Below are positions 1 to 11,238 of a stretch of 64,000 nt of DNA, one piece after another. Location of the stretch: the NCBI GenBank assembly GCA_030765065.1, contig CM060990.1, forward strand, positions 280,019,341-280,083,340, given 5' to 3'. The notes beneath the pieces were generated by a model. The model worked only from the letters and a program-made list of their open reading frames with translations. It was not told the DNA's origin and did no database searches. Position 1 is the first letter of the stretch. Each line of letters opens with the position of its first letter. The DNA is from Deroplatys truncata. Lineage: Eukaryota; Arthropoda; Insecta; Mantodea; Mantidae. Made by a program: the position numbers and the translations under genes.

Positions 1-304
1 CTATTTTGCATGAAAAGTTCAGGAATTTTAGTAGTCCATGGGATTTCTCATCGCAAAAAGGACATAATATATCAAGACTGTCGTTGGAAGAAGACAAGCT
101 CAAGTTTAAAGAAGAGTCACCAATGTCCTTCACAGCAGAAGTCAAGGGAAATCATAGCATGGATGTGTAGATTCACTGATGAAGAATAAAACATGGACTT
201 ATGTTGATGAGGATGAGGCACAAAGAAAAGAGTTTGGCATAGGACTGCCAATTCCCATACTGCCTAAGAGTTCCGGAAAAACATAAAATGTGTTAGAAGG
301 GTAA
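1..304. other. Unassigned sequence
   Basis: No family is recognised. A short open stretch at 179-287 (plus strand, about 35 codons, beginning MKNKTWTYVDEDE) looks slightly protein-like but is too short to name. It could be the end of an exon or of an element that starts outside the window. Confidence 0.3.
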
Positions 305-460
305 ATTCAGAGGGCTGAAAAATTTATGCAATTTCCACGATTTAATACACGGATAACCCGGTTACGTCCGGTTGCTTTAACTATTGATCTACCACGGCAA
401 ATTACCAGAACGACATTAAATTCCCCAACTGATTCGCGTTTTTTCCGGTAAACCACTAGG
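305..460 (-). mobile_element. tRNA-derived SINE piece, copy 1
   Basis: Read on the minus strand, this holds a tRNA-like head, GCCGTGGTAGATCAATAG followed by TTAAAGCAACCGG, which is a decayed A-box arm. A segment ending in ATTTTTCAGCCCTCTGAAT lies downstream. The same order recurs in the copy at 615-775. This copy is the more diverged, and its B box is not clear. Calling it a SINE rather than a tRNA pseudogene is inferred from the shared non-tRNA flanks. Confidence 0.5.
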
Positions 461-614
461 AGATATCAAATTATATTGAGATGACATACCCCATTGGTGA
501 CTTACAATGGTGTAAGTACTTTAAATCCCGGGCTTCATAGTTTCGGCCACCATTAGGATAATTAGTGGAATTAATAGTTCTTTCGCATAAACCGGTGTTG
601 GACAAAGTTGGAAA

Positions 615-775
615 GGTAGAATCAGACGACTGAAAAATTCAGTGCCATCGCCGGGATTTGTACCACTGATCTCCAGGTTTCCATCCGGTTGCTCTAACTA
701 CTGAGGTATCATGGCAAGATGCGGGTATGATATTAAATTCCCCAACAGATTGGCATTTTTTCCGGTAATTTCGTA
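615..775 (-). mobile_element. tRNA-derived SINE piece, copy 2
   Basis: The minus strand reads as a tRNA-like head: an A-box-like TACCTCAGTAGTTAGAG and, about 40 bases on, a B-box-like GGTACAAATCCCGG, followed by ATTTTTCAGTCGTCTGAT. The first copy lies about 310 bases away in the same orientation, so the pair may be a tandem insertion or duplication. No target-site duplication was found. Confidence 0.6.
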
Positions 776-1079
776 AAATGTATTTCCCAAGAAACACGTG
801 AACGTACAGTAAATTGTTATTCATTTAGATGGTCTGCGAGTTTTAATTGGAGTGATTTCGTGTTATTTACACAAAATGAACACCCGAAAATAATTAAGTG
901 GTGCAAAACATTGCAAATTAGCAGAAGAGAAGAAGAGAAAGGAAAGTGAATTGCCATCTCACACACCAAAATTACACTCGTTTTCACCAGAAAGCAAACT
1001 CCAACACAAGCGTCTTCCTCTCATATATTCGAGGAAAATTAAAATGAGGGTGCCAGCACAGAAGACCTTGATGAATGTA

Positions 1080-2410
1080 CGCCCGTTTCTGATTGTGCGT
1101 TAATTTCAGTAATTCCAAGCGGATATATCCAGACAGACATTTCTGAATACAGCGCTGTTTGAAAGACAGCTGATGAAAGAGAACATTGTAAAATGTGACT
1201 ATTTAGTTTACTTCCGCAGCCAAGGTTGTGTCTTTTGTGTTCCATGTACTCTTTTGGAAGGACTTCACAATTTGCGACACTTAGCTTCAGTGACTGGAAG
1301 CATGCGACTCAACGGGTGAAAAACACGAGAATTCTCTTTCTCATTGTGATTGTGTGTTAACTTTTAAAAGAAGGGGCAGTGAACTATATAGAGTTGGCAG
1401 GCGTTTGCTCTCTCAGTTAGAAGAGGAAGTGATGTATTGGAGATGTGTACTCCAAAGAATAATAGCTGTAGTGAAGGAATTATCCTCTCATGGATTAGCA
1501 TTCCTGGGTGAAGAAGTATTTGGGTCTGTTAACAATAGGAATTTTCTAATGTGCCTGTAACTTATTTATTAGTTTGATCAATTCTTGAAAGACACATAGC
1601 ACAGTATGGAAATCCTAGTAAAGGTAACACTTCCCATTTATTGTATGGTACCTGCGAGGAGCTGATTCAAATTATGAGAAAAACACTAATCAGTGAGATA
1701 GTAAGGAAAGTGAAAGATTCCAAATATTATTAAATTGTTATGAATTCCACATATTAGCTAACACACAATGATCAACTAAGTTTTATTCTTAGGTACGTGA
1801 ATAAGGGAGGATGCCTAAAGAACGCTTCTTAGAGTTTCTAAAAAAAACCAGAACAAACAGGGAAAGAGCTGGCTGATACTGTGTTTGCTTTCCTCTTATC
1901 TCACGGCCTAGACATAAGTGACTGTCGGGGTAAATCATCTGAAAATGCTGCCAATATGTCTAGCATATATTCCGGCCTGCAAGCAAGAATAAGATAGGCC
2001 AATTCATTGGCAGTTTTCATACCATGTGCAGCTCCCTCCCTTAATTAGTGGGATCAATTGCTGCAGATTGTCCTTATCCTTTTTTTCATTTGCTGCAAAA
2101 TTTGTACAATTTTTTCCCAGTATCAACACATCGTTGGAGTATTTTGGAGTCATTTTTTACTTCGGGAAACCTTTCTCTCAAAACACCTTCTCAAACTAAA
2201 TGCTCCAATAGAGGGGAGGCACATAAAAGTTTAAATAGTAATTTTGAAGCCATTACCAAGGCTTTAAAATGTATAAAGCAAGGTAATAGCGAGAAATTGA
2301 CAGTTAGCCAGGAAGCAAAAGGAATTTTGAAAAAAACTGAACACTTCTGAAATGAGTTTTATGACTGCAGTGTGGGGAGCAATTCTGGAAAGGATCGCTG
2401 TTATTACTAG

Positions 2411-2467
<57 letters not shown>

Positions 2468-3190
2468 GTGAAAAACTACAATCGAAGGATATGGATGTTG
2501 AGACAGTGGTAAATTTTTACAACTCATAATTTCTTTCTTAAATGAAATGAAATTCTCAGTTAATACCTATATAAGTGCTACAGAGAACCACATTGAAAGC
2601 CTTCAAGAAGAGTAAGATACAGAGAAAGGCAGACCCAAACGAATTAAGAAGGAACCAGGAAATGAAAATGATGTGCATTGTAACCTGCGGAGTAATTTCA
2701 TGCAGATATTGGACAAACTGTTAGCAGAACTAAGAACACAAATATCTATATATGACAAATTTTCAAAAAACAAAATTCATTTTTATCTAAACTCACAGAA
2801 ATTGGCTGTGATAAGGTTCACATATCAGTTGGCAAGCTGCAACGGATAGACCATCTAATATAGAAGAAGGTTTTGGAACAGAATATGTTGATTTAAGATC
2901 CTTTCTTTTAGAGGAAGGAAAGAACATACCAATGTCTTTACCACTTCTAAACAAACTGTTGACTACTAAACACCTTCAGGATTTATATCCGAATGTAAAT
3001 ACAGCCTTGAAGATTTATTTATCCACTGCTGCCACAAACTGATTGGTTGAAAGATCACTCTGCGCTAGTGAGAGTTAAAAATTTCGTTAATTTCAAACAT
3101 TGTAAGTGATTTGACTCTAACATTAGAATACGGAGATGTTATAGACAGGCTTGCTAATGAAAGAGCAACACGTAAACATCTATCCTAGTA
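1080..3190 (+). pseudogene. Decayed hAT transposase (DUF4371/ZMYM-like type)
   Basis: Fragments in the right order match the TTF/DUF4371 class of hAT-like transposases. Near 1,285 there is a FSDWKHATQRV zinc-finger-end stretch. At 1,354-1,560 an open stretch ends GSVNNRNFL. At 1,765-1,810 there is NDQLSFILRYVNKGG, and at 1,905-1,990 HGLDISDCRGK and ENAANMS with GLQARIR. At 2,048-2,350 a 100-codon open stretch holds LLQNLYNFFPVSTHRW. Near 3,040-3,170 a sequence resembles the hAT C-terminal dimerisation region (ERSLCAS with RVKNF). The fragments sit in several frames with stops between, so the gene is dead. An (ATT)n tract splits it at about 2.41-2.47 kb. Terminal repeats and the 8-bp target duplication of hAT elements were not found. 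An old domesticated copy cannot be excluded. Confidence 0.8.
2410..2467. repeat. (ATT)n microsatellite
   Basis: About 19 near-perfect ATT units lie inside the decayed hAT transposase. Confidence 0.95.
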
Positions 3191-3291
3191 ATCCCCTGGT
3201 ACTGCGTGTTTGAATTCTGTGTAAATACCTTTCGTCAGCTGTATAATAGCTGTAGACATTGATAAATACATTGAATATTCACCATCACATG

Positions 3292-3299
3292 GCTTGTAA
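3292..3299. repeat. Target-site duplication, left of P-type element
   Basis: GCTTGTAA precedes the left terminus, and the same 8 bases follow the right end at 9,661-9,668. If the termini are read as CA...TG, the shared part is the 7 bases CTTGTAA. P elements duplicate 8 bp. Confidence 0.65.
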
Positions 3300-3452
3300 C
3301 AATGCCACCTAGGAATAAGGCCGCAAGACTCAAATATCTTTGGCTACTGACGTCACCGTCAGGAGTCCGTCGATGTGTACTGATAGTGGATTTAGCGTAC
3401 CTTTAATTTGTTTTTTATTAGTGTAGAACATAATTGATTACAAAGAGTTAAA

Positions 3453-3604
3453 ATGCCACGCAAAAGCTGTATTCCCGAGTGTAAAGGGAATCATTCTTTG
3501 GGGCCGAAAGTAAGCTTATTTAAGTTTCCATTAGACGAAAAATTAAGAAGGAAATGCATACAAGTACTCACCAGGATAACTTCATTCCTACAGAATACAC
3601 TGTG
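3453..3604 (+). pseudogene. THAP domain exon 1 of P-type transposase relic
   Basis: The ATG opens MPRKSCIPECKGNHS and continues to SLFKFPLDEKLRRKC, giving the first Cys pair (C-x3-C) and the FPLD block of a THAP zinc finger. The end reads DNFIPTEYTV in a neighbouring frame, so at least one frameshift lies near 3,570. The exon stops at a good donor, GTG|GTAAGC. The ATG lies about 150 bases inside the left terminus. Exon 2 supplies the second metal-binding pair, so the order is that of a THAP domain split by one intron. THAP proteins bind DNA in the nucleus, and in P elements this domain recognises sites near the transposon ends. It is broken here. Confidence 0.8.
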
Positions 3605-3799
3605 GTAAGCCTTTTATAAAACAATTATATACCTAGATACATTATTAACGACTCTCTTTGCTTTTATTGATATTGTGTGAAATCGCATTTGACAACGTTT
3701 TGTAGAATTGCTAACATACCTAACCTATGCGTGCGAACGTATGGTTGAGTGTTAAATTGTTTCTCACTTCATTTATTGAAACGAACTTTGCTTTTATAG

Positions 3800-3949
3800 G
3801 TTTGTGAAAAGCATTTTCAACCCCATTATAAAGAAAGAAGTGTATCATTATACGACAGTAAAACTAGAAAACAACTTTACAGCTCCACTAGATCGTCCAC
3901 GCCTAGTTTCTTTTTATCATTCCCCAGACACCTTAATAAGCACCATTAG
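3800..3949 (+). pseudogene. THAP domain exon 2 of P-type transposase relic
   Basis: After a TTTTATAG acceptor, the frame reads VVCEKHFQPHY, the diagnostic C-x2-H pair of THAP domains. It fits exon 1 without loss of phase across a 195-base intron. Downstream the reading weakens: a run resembling APLDRPRLVSFYHSP lies in a different frame from the one that stays open to the TAG at 3,947, so a second frameshift is likely near 3,880. No leucine zipper or RNase H-like catalytic region was recognised after it. Confidence 0.75.
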
Positions 3950-5334
3950 TAAAAACACTTTTATTAAGTAATAATTGAGGAATTGGTATGAAGCAACCAT
4001 GCATACGTATTTCTGATATCCATCACTATTATACAATTATACCATACATCAGTGGTGGCGAAAGCGTGACTTGCAGGCGCAACTCCTTTTCTAGCCGTCT
4101 ATTCATTTATTTTCCATCTGCTGCTGAGTGGTGTAATGTGTGTTGCATATTTGATGACTCAAGAGAGAAAGGCATTTTCGCCACCCTTGCCATACATAAA
4201 GGAACGTAGGTACCTACCACGTAAATTTATAATACCATTGACCAGAGCACATTTAAGTAGCTAGTAGGGACAACTACCCTTTCCCATTAAGGGGCATGAT
4301 GGAATATGAACTATAATAATGCAAACCTCTAATTTATCAGCATAATTTGTAATGGATTATTGAGCTTTATGGCTAAGATCCTAGGTTAAAGAACACTACA
4401 CAGTTTGGTTTAACTGATGTTGTGAATGGAAGAAGATGAAAAGGTAAGAGTTTGATATGCACAACCATAGCATATAGTGCACTGGAAACACAGTGCAGTA
4501 AATACAGCATAAATTGCATTAATATTGATTCATAATTATATAGATAACCTAAACCTAGCCTGTTCTGCTTAACCAAAATGCCATAAAAACAACATATTTT
4601 GCCTACCTTCACTCCCTGTTGCGATATGGAAAAATCTTCTGCACACAGCAAGCAAGTATTTATATTACAACAAAAAGGTCCGTTACTGTTGTGCCGTTAT
4701 TCCTGTAGGCCCTTATTCAAAACTCCAGAAATTATTACTGTTACTGGTGAATGTGTATATTTTCTCTTGAGCTACCGTACAGACAATTATGATAACCTTA
4801 ACAAACCCTGCTGTGCATGACCACAATACGAGGCATGCAGGGGATTTGCATAGACAGCAAATAGCTTTAAACTGTTCCAAAAAGGCTAATACTACTCTGC
4901 AATAACACTTTATAATAACCTTCCCTGTTACTTAAAACTATTAGGTAATCCTAATTAACGTAAAATCTTTAAGAAAGATTTAAAGTCTTTCTTATATACT
5001 CAATCCCCATTGGAGGAATTTTTAATATATCGTGCAACAAGTGAATGTTTAATACATAGGGCAGATTGCACGTGATGGTGATTTACATTTATTTGTTATT
5101 CTTGTCCTACTGTAATTCATGTTGAGAAGTTTACCCTTGAAATAGTAATGGTTTACAAATTTTCATAGCTTAAATAATGCATAATGGGGAAAAAAGCTGT
5201 GCTGGTGTTGGGTATGCTATTATTTATGCTGCATACTTCATAATTGTATGACGTGTTCATTGACCCTGAGTGTTGCTCACGGTGGGGCCAAATGAAGAAA
5301 CACAAACAAACCACAAAGTTCATACTGCTTCCCT
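3950..5334. other. Element interior without recognised gene
   Basis: This is A+T-rich sequence inside the P-type element. The segment at about 4,420-4,560 resembles a diverged unit of the 193-bp array downstream (GGAAGAAGATGAAAAGG, then CACAACCATAGCAT). Open stretches at 3,988-4,209 and 4,599-4,820 show no recognisable domain. Confidence 0.5.
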
Positions 5335-6665
5335 GCACTTGCTATAGAGTGTTGGCTTGTGCTTGCCTTCTATGGATAATAAAATTAAGTAATAACTTCC
5401 AGTTAAACTTATAGAGTATTTTCAAATCAAATTACACAATGATAACTTAAAGTAGGTGTCTATATGGAAGAAAATTGAAAAGGCAAAAGGTTTATATGCA
5501 TAACCATAGCATTATATTTACAGTATCACTAATCACAGAACCTAACCTATAGTACTACATTTCTATGCTTGCTATAGCCTATAGTCTGTTGGTTTATGGT
5601 TGTCAAAAATGTTTCCAATTAAAGTGTACAATGATAAATTAAAGTAGGTGTCTTAGATGGAAGAACATTGAAAAAGCAAAAGTTTATGTGCATAACTGCA
5701 GCATTATAATTACAGTATCATTAATCACACACCCTAACGTAACTTACAGTACCTACAATAACCTATATTGTATTGGCTTATGCTTGCCATGAATACTTTT
5801 AAATTAATGTGTACAGTGGTAAATTAAAGTAGGTGTCATAATGGATGAAAACTGAAAAAGTAAAAACTTATATGCATAGCTGTAGCATTATAATTACAGT
5901 ATCATCAATCACACATCCTAACCTAACCTACAGTATTAGATTTCTATGCTTGCTATAGCCTACAGTGTGATGGTTTATGCTTGCCAATAATATTTCAAAT
6001 TTAAGTGTACAATGATAAATTAAAGTAGGTGTCTTAGATGGAAGAAAACTGTAAAAGTAAAAGTATTATGTCATAACCATAGCATTATAATTACAATATC
6101 ATTCATCACACACCCTAACCTAACCTACAGTACTAGATTTCTATGCTTACTGTAGCCTTAGTGTTTTGGCTTATGCTTGCCAATAATGCTATCAAATTAA
6201 GGTCTACAATGATAAATTAAAGTAGGTGTCTTAAATGGAAGAAAACTGAAAAATTAAAAGTTTTAGATGCATAATCAAAGCAATGCAATTACAGTATCCT
6301 TAATCACACCCTAACCTAACCTACAGTACAAGCTCTCTATGATTGCTGTAGCTTACAGTGTGTTGGCTTATGTTTGCAAGGAATACTTTCAAATTAAAGT
6401 GTAAAATGATAAATTAAATTAGGTGTCTTAAATAGAAGAAAATTGAAAAAAGTAAAAGTTTTATATGCATAACCATAGCATTATAATTACAGTAACACTG
6501 ATCACACACCCTAATCTAACCTAAAGTGTTAGCTTCATTAGCTTGCTATAGCTTATAGTCTATTTGGCATATGCTTTTCAACCATGCATTGTAAGGTTGA
6601 ATAATAATTTGCAGTTAACATATAGAAAACTTTGAGATGAAAGTGTACAATAATGAATTAAAGCA
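5335..6665. repeat. 193-bp tandem array with telomere-like tracts
   Basis: The landmark AAAGTAGGTGTC (or a close variant) starts near 5,449, 5,641, 5,827, 6,021, 6,219 and 6,417, giving periods of 186-198 bases. Each unit runs through GCATAACCATAGCATTATA, then a block such as CCTAACCTAACCTACAGT, then GCTTGCTATAGCC. The two end units share an extra AACTTCCAGTTAAAC-like segment that the middle units lack. Units differ by many substitutions, so the array is not recent. Confidence 0.9.
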
Positions 6666-7160
6666 GTGACATGTTTCCTGTGTGTTTAGCAAATGATATG
6701 AAAAATGAGTAAGCACATATTAAGAGTATAAATTAATTTTATAATATTGTCAATGGAATAAAAATGACACAAAAATAGCAATTAGGGTTGGTATTTGAAC
6801 ATTGTATTGTTAATAAGACAAATGTGATATATGTTTAAAACACTGCTTGCTTATCCCTGAAATAATTCTGGTGCTCTGAGTAAGTTGGTTTGCTTTCAAC
6901 CATTTGGAAGGGAAGTAAGGCTGTGGATCCCATATTGTGCATTTAAAGCCCTAGAGAAACCTCAAGCCTGAAAAAAAGCCTCTGAGCACAAGTTTACTGA
7001 CCTTTAATGTTGTAAGTAAAATGGGGTACTAATGACCAAGAGGTGTTAATGAACGTAAATTAGACAGTCAAATCATTTACAGATTTTATCTTGTGCATCG
7101 TTAATTGTTTGCACTCATATACACTGTTATGAGTTGCAAACAGGATTTATGTTGTCAAAA
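6666..7160. other. Element interior, nothing recognised
   Basis: A+T-rich sequence between the 193-bp array and an (ATT)n tract, with no domain, repeat or RNA gene seen. Confidence 0.4.
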
Positions 7161-7168
7161 TAATATAG

Positions 7169-7169
7169 A

Positions 7170-7220
<51 letters not shown>
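7169..7220. repeat. (ATT)n microsatellite
   Basis: About 17 ATT units. The poly-isoleucine reading frame across it is an artefact of the repeat. Confidence 0.95.
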
Positions 7221-7221
<1 letters not shown>

Positions 7222-7224
7222 TGG

Positions 7225-7570
7225 GAAGACCACAGGAACATTATGTCAGGAAATGTATATGGGAAAGGGAAAATAATATTGACAAAGCTAATAAGGAGAA
7301 AAGGAAGGGTACTGCAAGGGCGAGCACAGGTGTATGAAAGCTAAAATCTAAAAGAGAAGCCTTTACTCAATGGGAATGTCCATTGTGTTAAGTGAAAGAA
7401 GACTTGAAACATATAGTGTCTGATTGTAAGGAAACTGAAAATTGGAGAAGTGAGTTAAGTTTAAATTTAAAAGGGTCAAAAGAAAAATGTTGAACAAAAT
7501 ATTTATAAAGGGGAGCAGGTGTATGAGAGAGTATTAATTTAGTGTTAAAAGAAGTGGAATTGGAGAGTGA
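7225..7570 (+). pseudogene. C-terminal scrap of a non-LTR retrotransposon (LINE)
   Basis: Around 7,370-7,450 the plus strand reads CPLC, a stop, then VKEDLKHIVSDCKETENWR. This is the C-x2-C...H-x4-C motif typical of the C-terminal tail of some LINE ORF2 proteins, broken by one stop. The upstream frame GKGKIILTKLIRRKGRVLQ is compatible. No reverse transcriptase is present, so only the extreme C terminus survives, as expected of a 5'-truncated insertion. The clade cannot be set from this much. Confidence 0.5.
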
Positions 7571-7679
7571 AGAGAAATAAAATTAAATTGACTTTTATTT
7601 ATGGACACTCTTTAACTGCTGTGGTCCTTAGTATCCCATGAAGAAAATTCATACATATGTAATAGTATATAATTTTTGG

Positions 7680-7742
7680 TATGGGAAGTGGATGCCTACT
7701 GAATGAGTTGGCATGGCCACTCATTCAGTAGGCAATCCCATA
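7680..7742. repeat. Long near-perfect hairpin
   Basis: GCCTACTGAATGAGT at 7,694-7,708 pairs exactly with 7,719-7,733 around a 10-base loop. Weaker pairing continues outwards (TATGGGA with TCCCATA). Confidence 0.8.
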
Positions 7743-8567
7743 TATTGTAAAACTTTTAGCACTACATAAATAAACGAATGTATTACATTCAATTTTCACT
7801 TTACATTTTCAAAATAATCTAAAGAATAAATTACAAACTTTTGCAGATGGTTTGCTTAAGAAGGATTGTACACTTATGGGAGTTTCAAAATTGTTCATAA
7901 TTAACTGAGAATAGAGCTAATATTTCAATAAGGACAATCAAAAAGAATAGATCTACTGAACCCTGCTCTTCACAGTTACAGTAGTACTCATCTTTAATTT
8001 TAATTCTGTGTAAGTGTTGCGGTTTGCCCTGACCTGGTTCTAAGAATAATAACTTACCTTTCAAGGAAGATTACATGATGGAACCAGGAATACTGGGTAC
8101 AATTTTCTGAACATTGTAGCATTTGTTTATCCCATTTTCTTGCCAATTATTAACTATTAATTTTTTCAGTGTCTTGAAATTTAAGTATAGGCAAACTACT
8201 CAAAGAATTTTCCTTTTTCTCTGCTTAATTTTACAAATTTATGTACCATTTCATTGCCTATAATGTTTTAATGTCCAGGAATCCAAAAGAATTTAACAGA
8301 TATATTATGTTTGTTTTTAAATCTTAAGTACTTTAAATTCACTGAGTGGCAAGTTACAGTTACAATATTAATAACCTCATTTTAGTGATTTTAAAAGCAA
8401 AAGACCATCTGTTCAAATAAGTAAATTTGTTAGAAAATTCTGAGTAGCATAAGGAATAGCATGTATAATAGTAAATATTTCAGCACTAAATACAGATGTA
8501 TTTAAGTTTGAAGGTTTATGTGAATTTCAATATAGAATCAGCATCTTTCAAGCATTTTGGATCATTG

Positions 8568-8603
<36 letters not shown>

Positions 8604-9560
8604 CTGTGGTTGAATTGCACATCATGTTAACATGAAGTGCATCTAGTAATTTCTTAATTATATCAGTATTACACATATTGTATTTCATGAGTAAAGCGTT
8701 CACATCTACTTCATGCATGAGTGTCTCACATGATTATGGAAAACAGCAATAGATTGAAAATCGGTAGTTTGTTTATATTCTTTGCTCTATAGTATAGCAT
8801 TCTAACTAAAAAGCCTTATAGTTGGGTGTTCTTCTCCTTTGTATTTCTTATATGTAAATAAAATTGCTGAAGTAACAACAAAAAATAACATGAGTAGGCC
8901 TATTGTTGCCCAAATTGTTCCTTTTTTAAGTTATACATCCTTTGCCATGAAGGTATTTATGACATATAATAAAAATATAACGGAAACTTGTCTGATTAAT
9001 TTTGGATAAATAACTAATTCTACATGAAGCCAAAAATTCAGTTTTTCAAAAGCTTCCTGTATCAATTGATATAAAACTACATACATTAACATACTTTTTC
9101 CCCCACATGGAGGAAAAGCCATGTGGCATTTTAGCAATTTCCTCAGGGTGAGGCTGAAAGGGGGTACAATAAAAAAAATAAAAAAAGAAAAAGATATATA
9201 ATTTATTTTAAAATAGTCTGCATAGTGAAATTGAACTCTTTGCCATGTATTGCTGTTTCAAACTTTCGATAGGATAATAATGCTTAAGAAATTACACGGT
9301 TTTCCTTACTACTATGTATTTGTGTACTTCAGCCGATTTCACTGTCTTTTTTTGGTTATAAAGTTTTTATAATGGCATGTTTTAACGTTTATTAACGCTC
9401 CAGAAACAAAGTAGCACTTAATAACGTCGTATGTTTATACACTGCGAATTATACTGTAGTTCAAATTAAATGACATGGCAACTTCTCTTTTTGCTTGAAC
9501 TTGAGCCCCTCACCCCCATTCCTAAAACTAATTTTACAATTCAAGCACCGTGGAATGGAA
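7743..9560. other. Element interior, nothing recognised apart from a (TA)n tract
   Basis: A+T-rich sequence. A (TA)n microsatellite occupies about 8,570-8,600. The open stretch at 8,931-9,137 (minus) has no recognisable domain. Confidence 0.4.
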
Positions 9561-9909
9561 AATAACGCACTGGGATTAGCGTACCTGGGCTGAGTTTGAT
9601 GATGGCCTTCTACCGTAACGTCATACGCCCAGTGCTGTGGCTTTATTCCTAGTAGGCATTGCTTGTAATCGGTCTAATTTATATATTAATGTGTAAACAC
9701 TATAAAACTTTGAATATTTAGCATTAAATTTACTTAATGATAACAGAAGATGTTGGGCAGCTAAATTCTGTTAGTTTTTAAAAACATATTTAATCCATTC
9801 AGTTGACAAATCCTCTTTAAGTGTCCAGGAATTTTATGACTTACACTGTTAGTGTGTATTTTATTCACGACGTTGCTATACACATGCTATAAACGTCCTT
9901 GGCAATAAA

Positions 9910-9932
9910 GTATTATTATGATGATGATGATG

Positions 9933-9998
<66 letters not shown>
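9910..9998. repeat. (ATG)n/(ATT)n microsatellite
   Basis: Four to five ATG units run into about 25 ATT units. The poly-tyrosine frame across it is a repeat artefact. Confidence 0.95.
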
Positions 9999-10000
<2 letters not shown>

Positions 10001-11236
10001 CACATGGCTTTAAATTACAGTCATCTTATTTTAGACCAATTTCAGGTTGTATATAAAATACTAGTTGCAACATTGGCTTATCATCGTGCGCAAAATTCTT
10101 GGGGTCCAGGGTCGTTATAGCAGTTAAATGCGGCTCTGCTTGCATGGTTATCCATGAATATATTCACCATTAAAACAAGAGGTTGTGATTGTAAGATTCA
10201 GATAGGAGAGATTAGGTAATGCTTTGGAAATCTCTCAGCAGATGGTAGTATTAGGTATCTCTATATTTGCGAATGGTATTAAAATTACTGACATTGAAAA
10301 GTGCGTCATTCGTTGTTTCAGATGTAGTAATGTATAGGGCAGGCCTTATATACCTTCAATCTTATCAGTTGGGTAAACCAAATGAAAACTACTATAGTTT
10401 TAAAGCACGGGAGGTATAATCGGTAAACCGAATGAAACACCGAATGCTAACGGAAACTACGGAATAATTCGGTTGTTTCCGACTATCAAATAGCTCCATA
10501 ACATTCATTGGGATTGCCCAACACTAGGTGCAGTCATTTAAGCTCCCAAAGTAATAACAGAGTAACTAAAACTATGACAATGAATATCATAAATTCTAAC
10601 AAAAACTATTGGATTATTCGATAGTCACCCATCATTTTATTTGATTGATGCCAAGTATGCGGTTTTTCATTTCATTCAAAGCTCTTTTGGTGCTGCCTGG
10701 GTTATGTAATGTTACAAGTCTATTAGTTACTTCATAATTGATAGCAGCAATCACTTTTTAAATCTCATCAATCAATGAACTAATTTTAGGGTGTGTAAAG
10801 TAGCTACTGTTCTATTTTCAATAGTTACACCCGCAGAACACCAAACTAACTAAAGAATGCTTCCAAGAAGGAAATATAAATGTTTAGTTGGTCCAGGGCA
10901 TACAATTGCTTGTAAAAATAGGCATTAATAGTAATTTTCACAACCATATATCAAAAGCAAATATTACAATCTAGGACAATCACTTCATCTTGTGGGGGGA
11001 GGTGGTGTAGTACTTGTAAATAAACACCAAAACTTTAATACTAAACTTGAGGCAGTATTTTTAACACTTAAATGATTTCAGTCTAATTATATAATAAAAA
11101 TAATAACATCTCGCCTTAAAACAATATGTATATGTAACAATATATAAAAAGTGTATATTACAGTCGTTGTATATGTTTATATCATTTTATACATGTTTAA
11201 TAATGTTATGTGAATGTATTACGTAATTTAATAATG
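9999..11236. other. A+T-rich sequence, nothing recognised
   Basis: No coding domain, RNA gene or tandem repeat was seen. Confidence 0.4.
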
Positions 11237-11238
11237 TA

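Larger units (their letters stand above)
3300..9661 (+). mobile_element. P-superfamily (THAP) DNA transposon, about 6.4 kb, degenerate
   Basis: The left end reads CAATGCCACCTAGGAATAAG. The right end, reverse-complemented, reads CAATGCCTACTAGGAATAAA. Imperfect similarity continues for about 100 bases, sharing TGACGT, AC and TAGCGTACC-type blocks. The termini are CA...TG with a 7-8 bp flanking duplication, as in the P superfamily. Just inside the left end lies a THAP exon pair, and THAP is the N-terminal DNA-binding domain of P transposases. No other P transposase domain was recognised, so the copy appears gutted. Its interior holds a 193-bp tandem array, an (ATT)n tract, a LINE tail scrap, a long hairpin and a (TA)n tract. 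It is probably non-autonomous and old. Confidence 0.65.

Noticed and set aside
7105-7344. Open frame with a poly-isoleucine run
   Set aside because: It is produced by the (ATT)n tract; the poly-tyrosine frame at 9,899-10,120 has the same cause.
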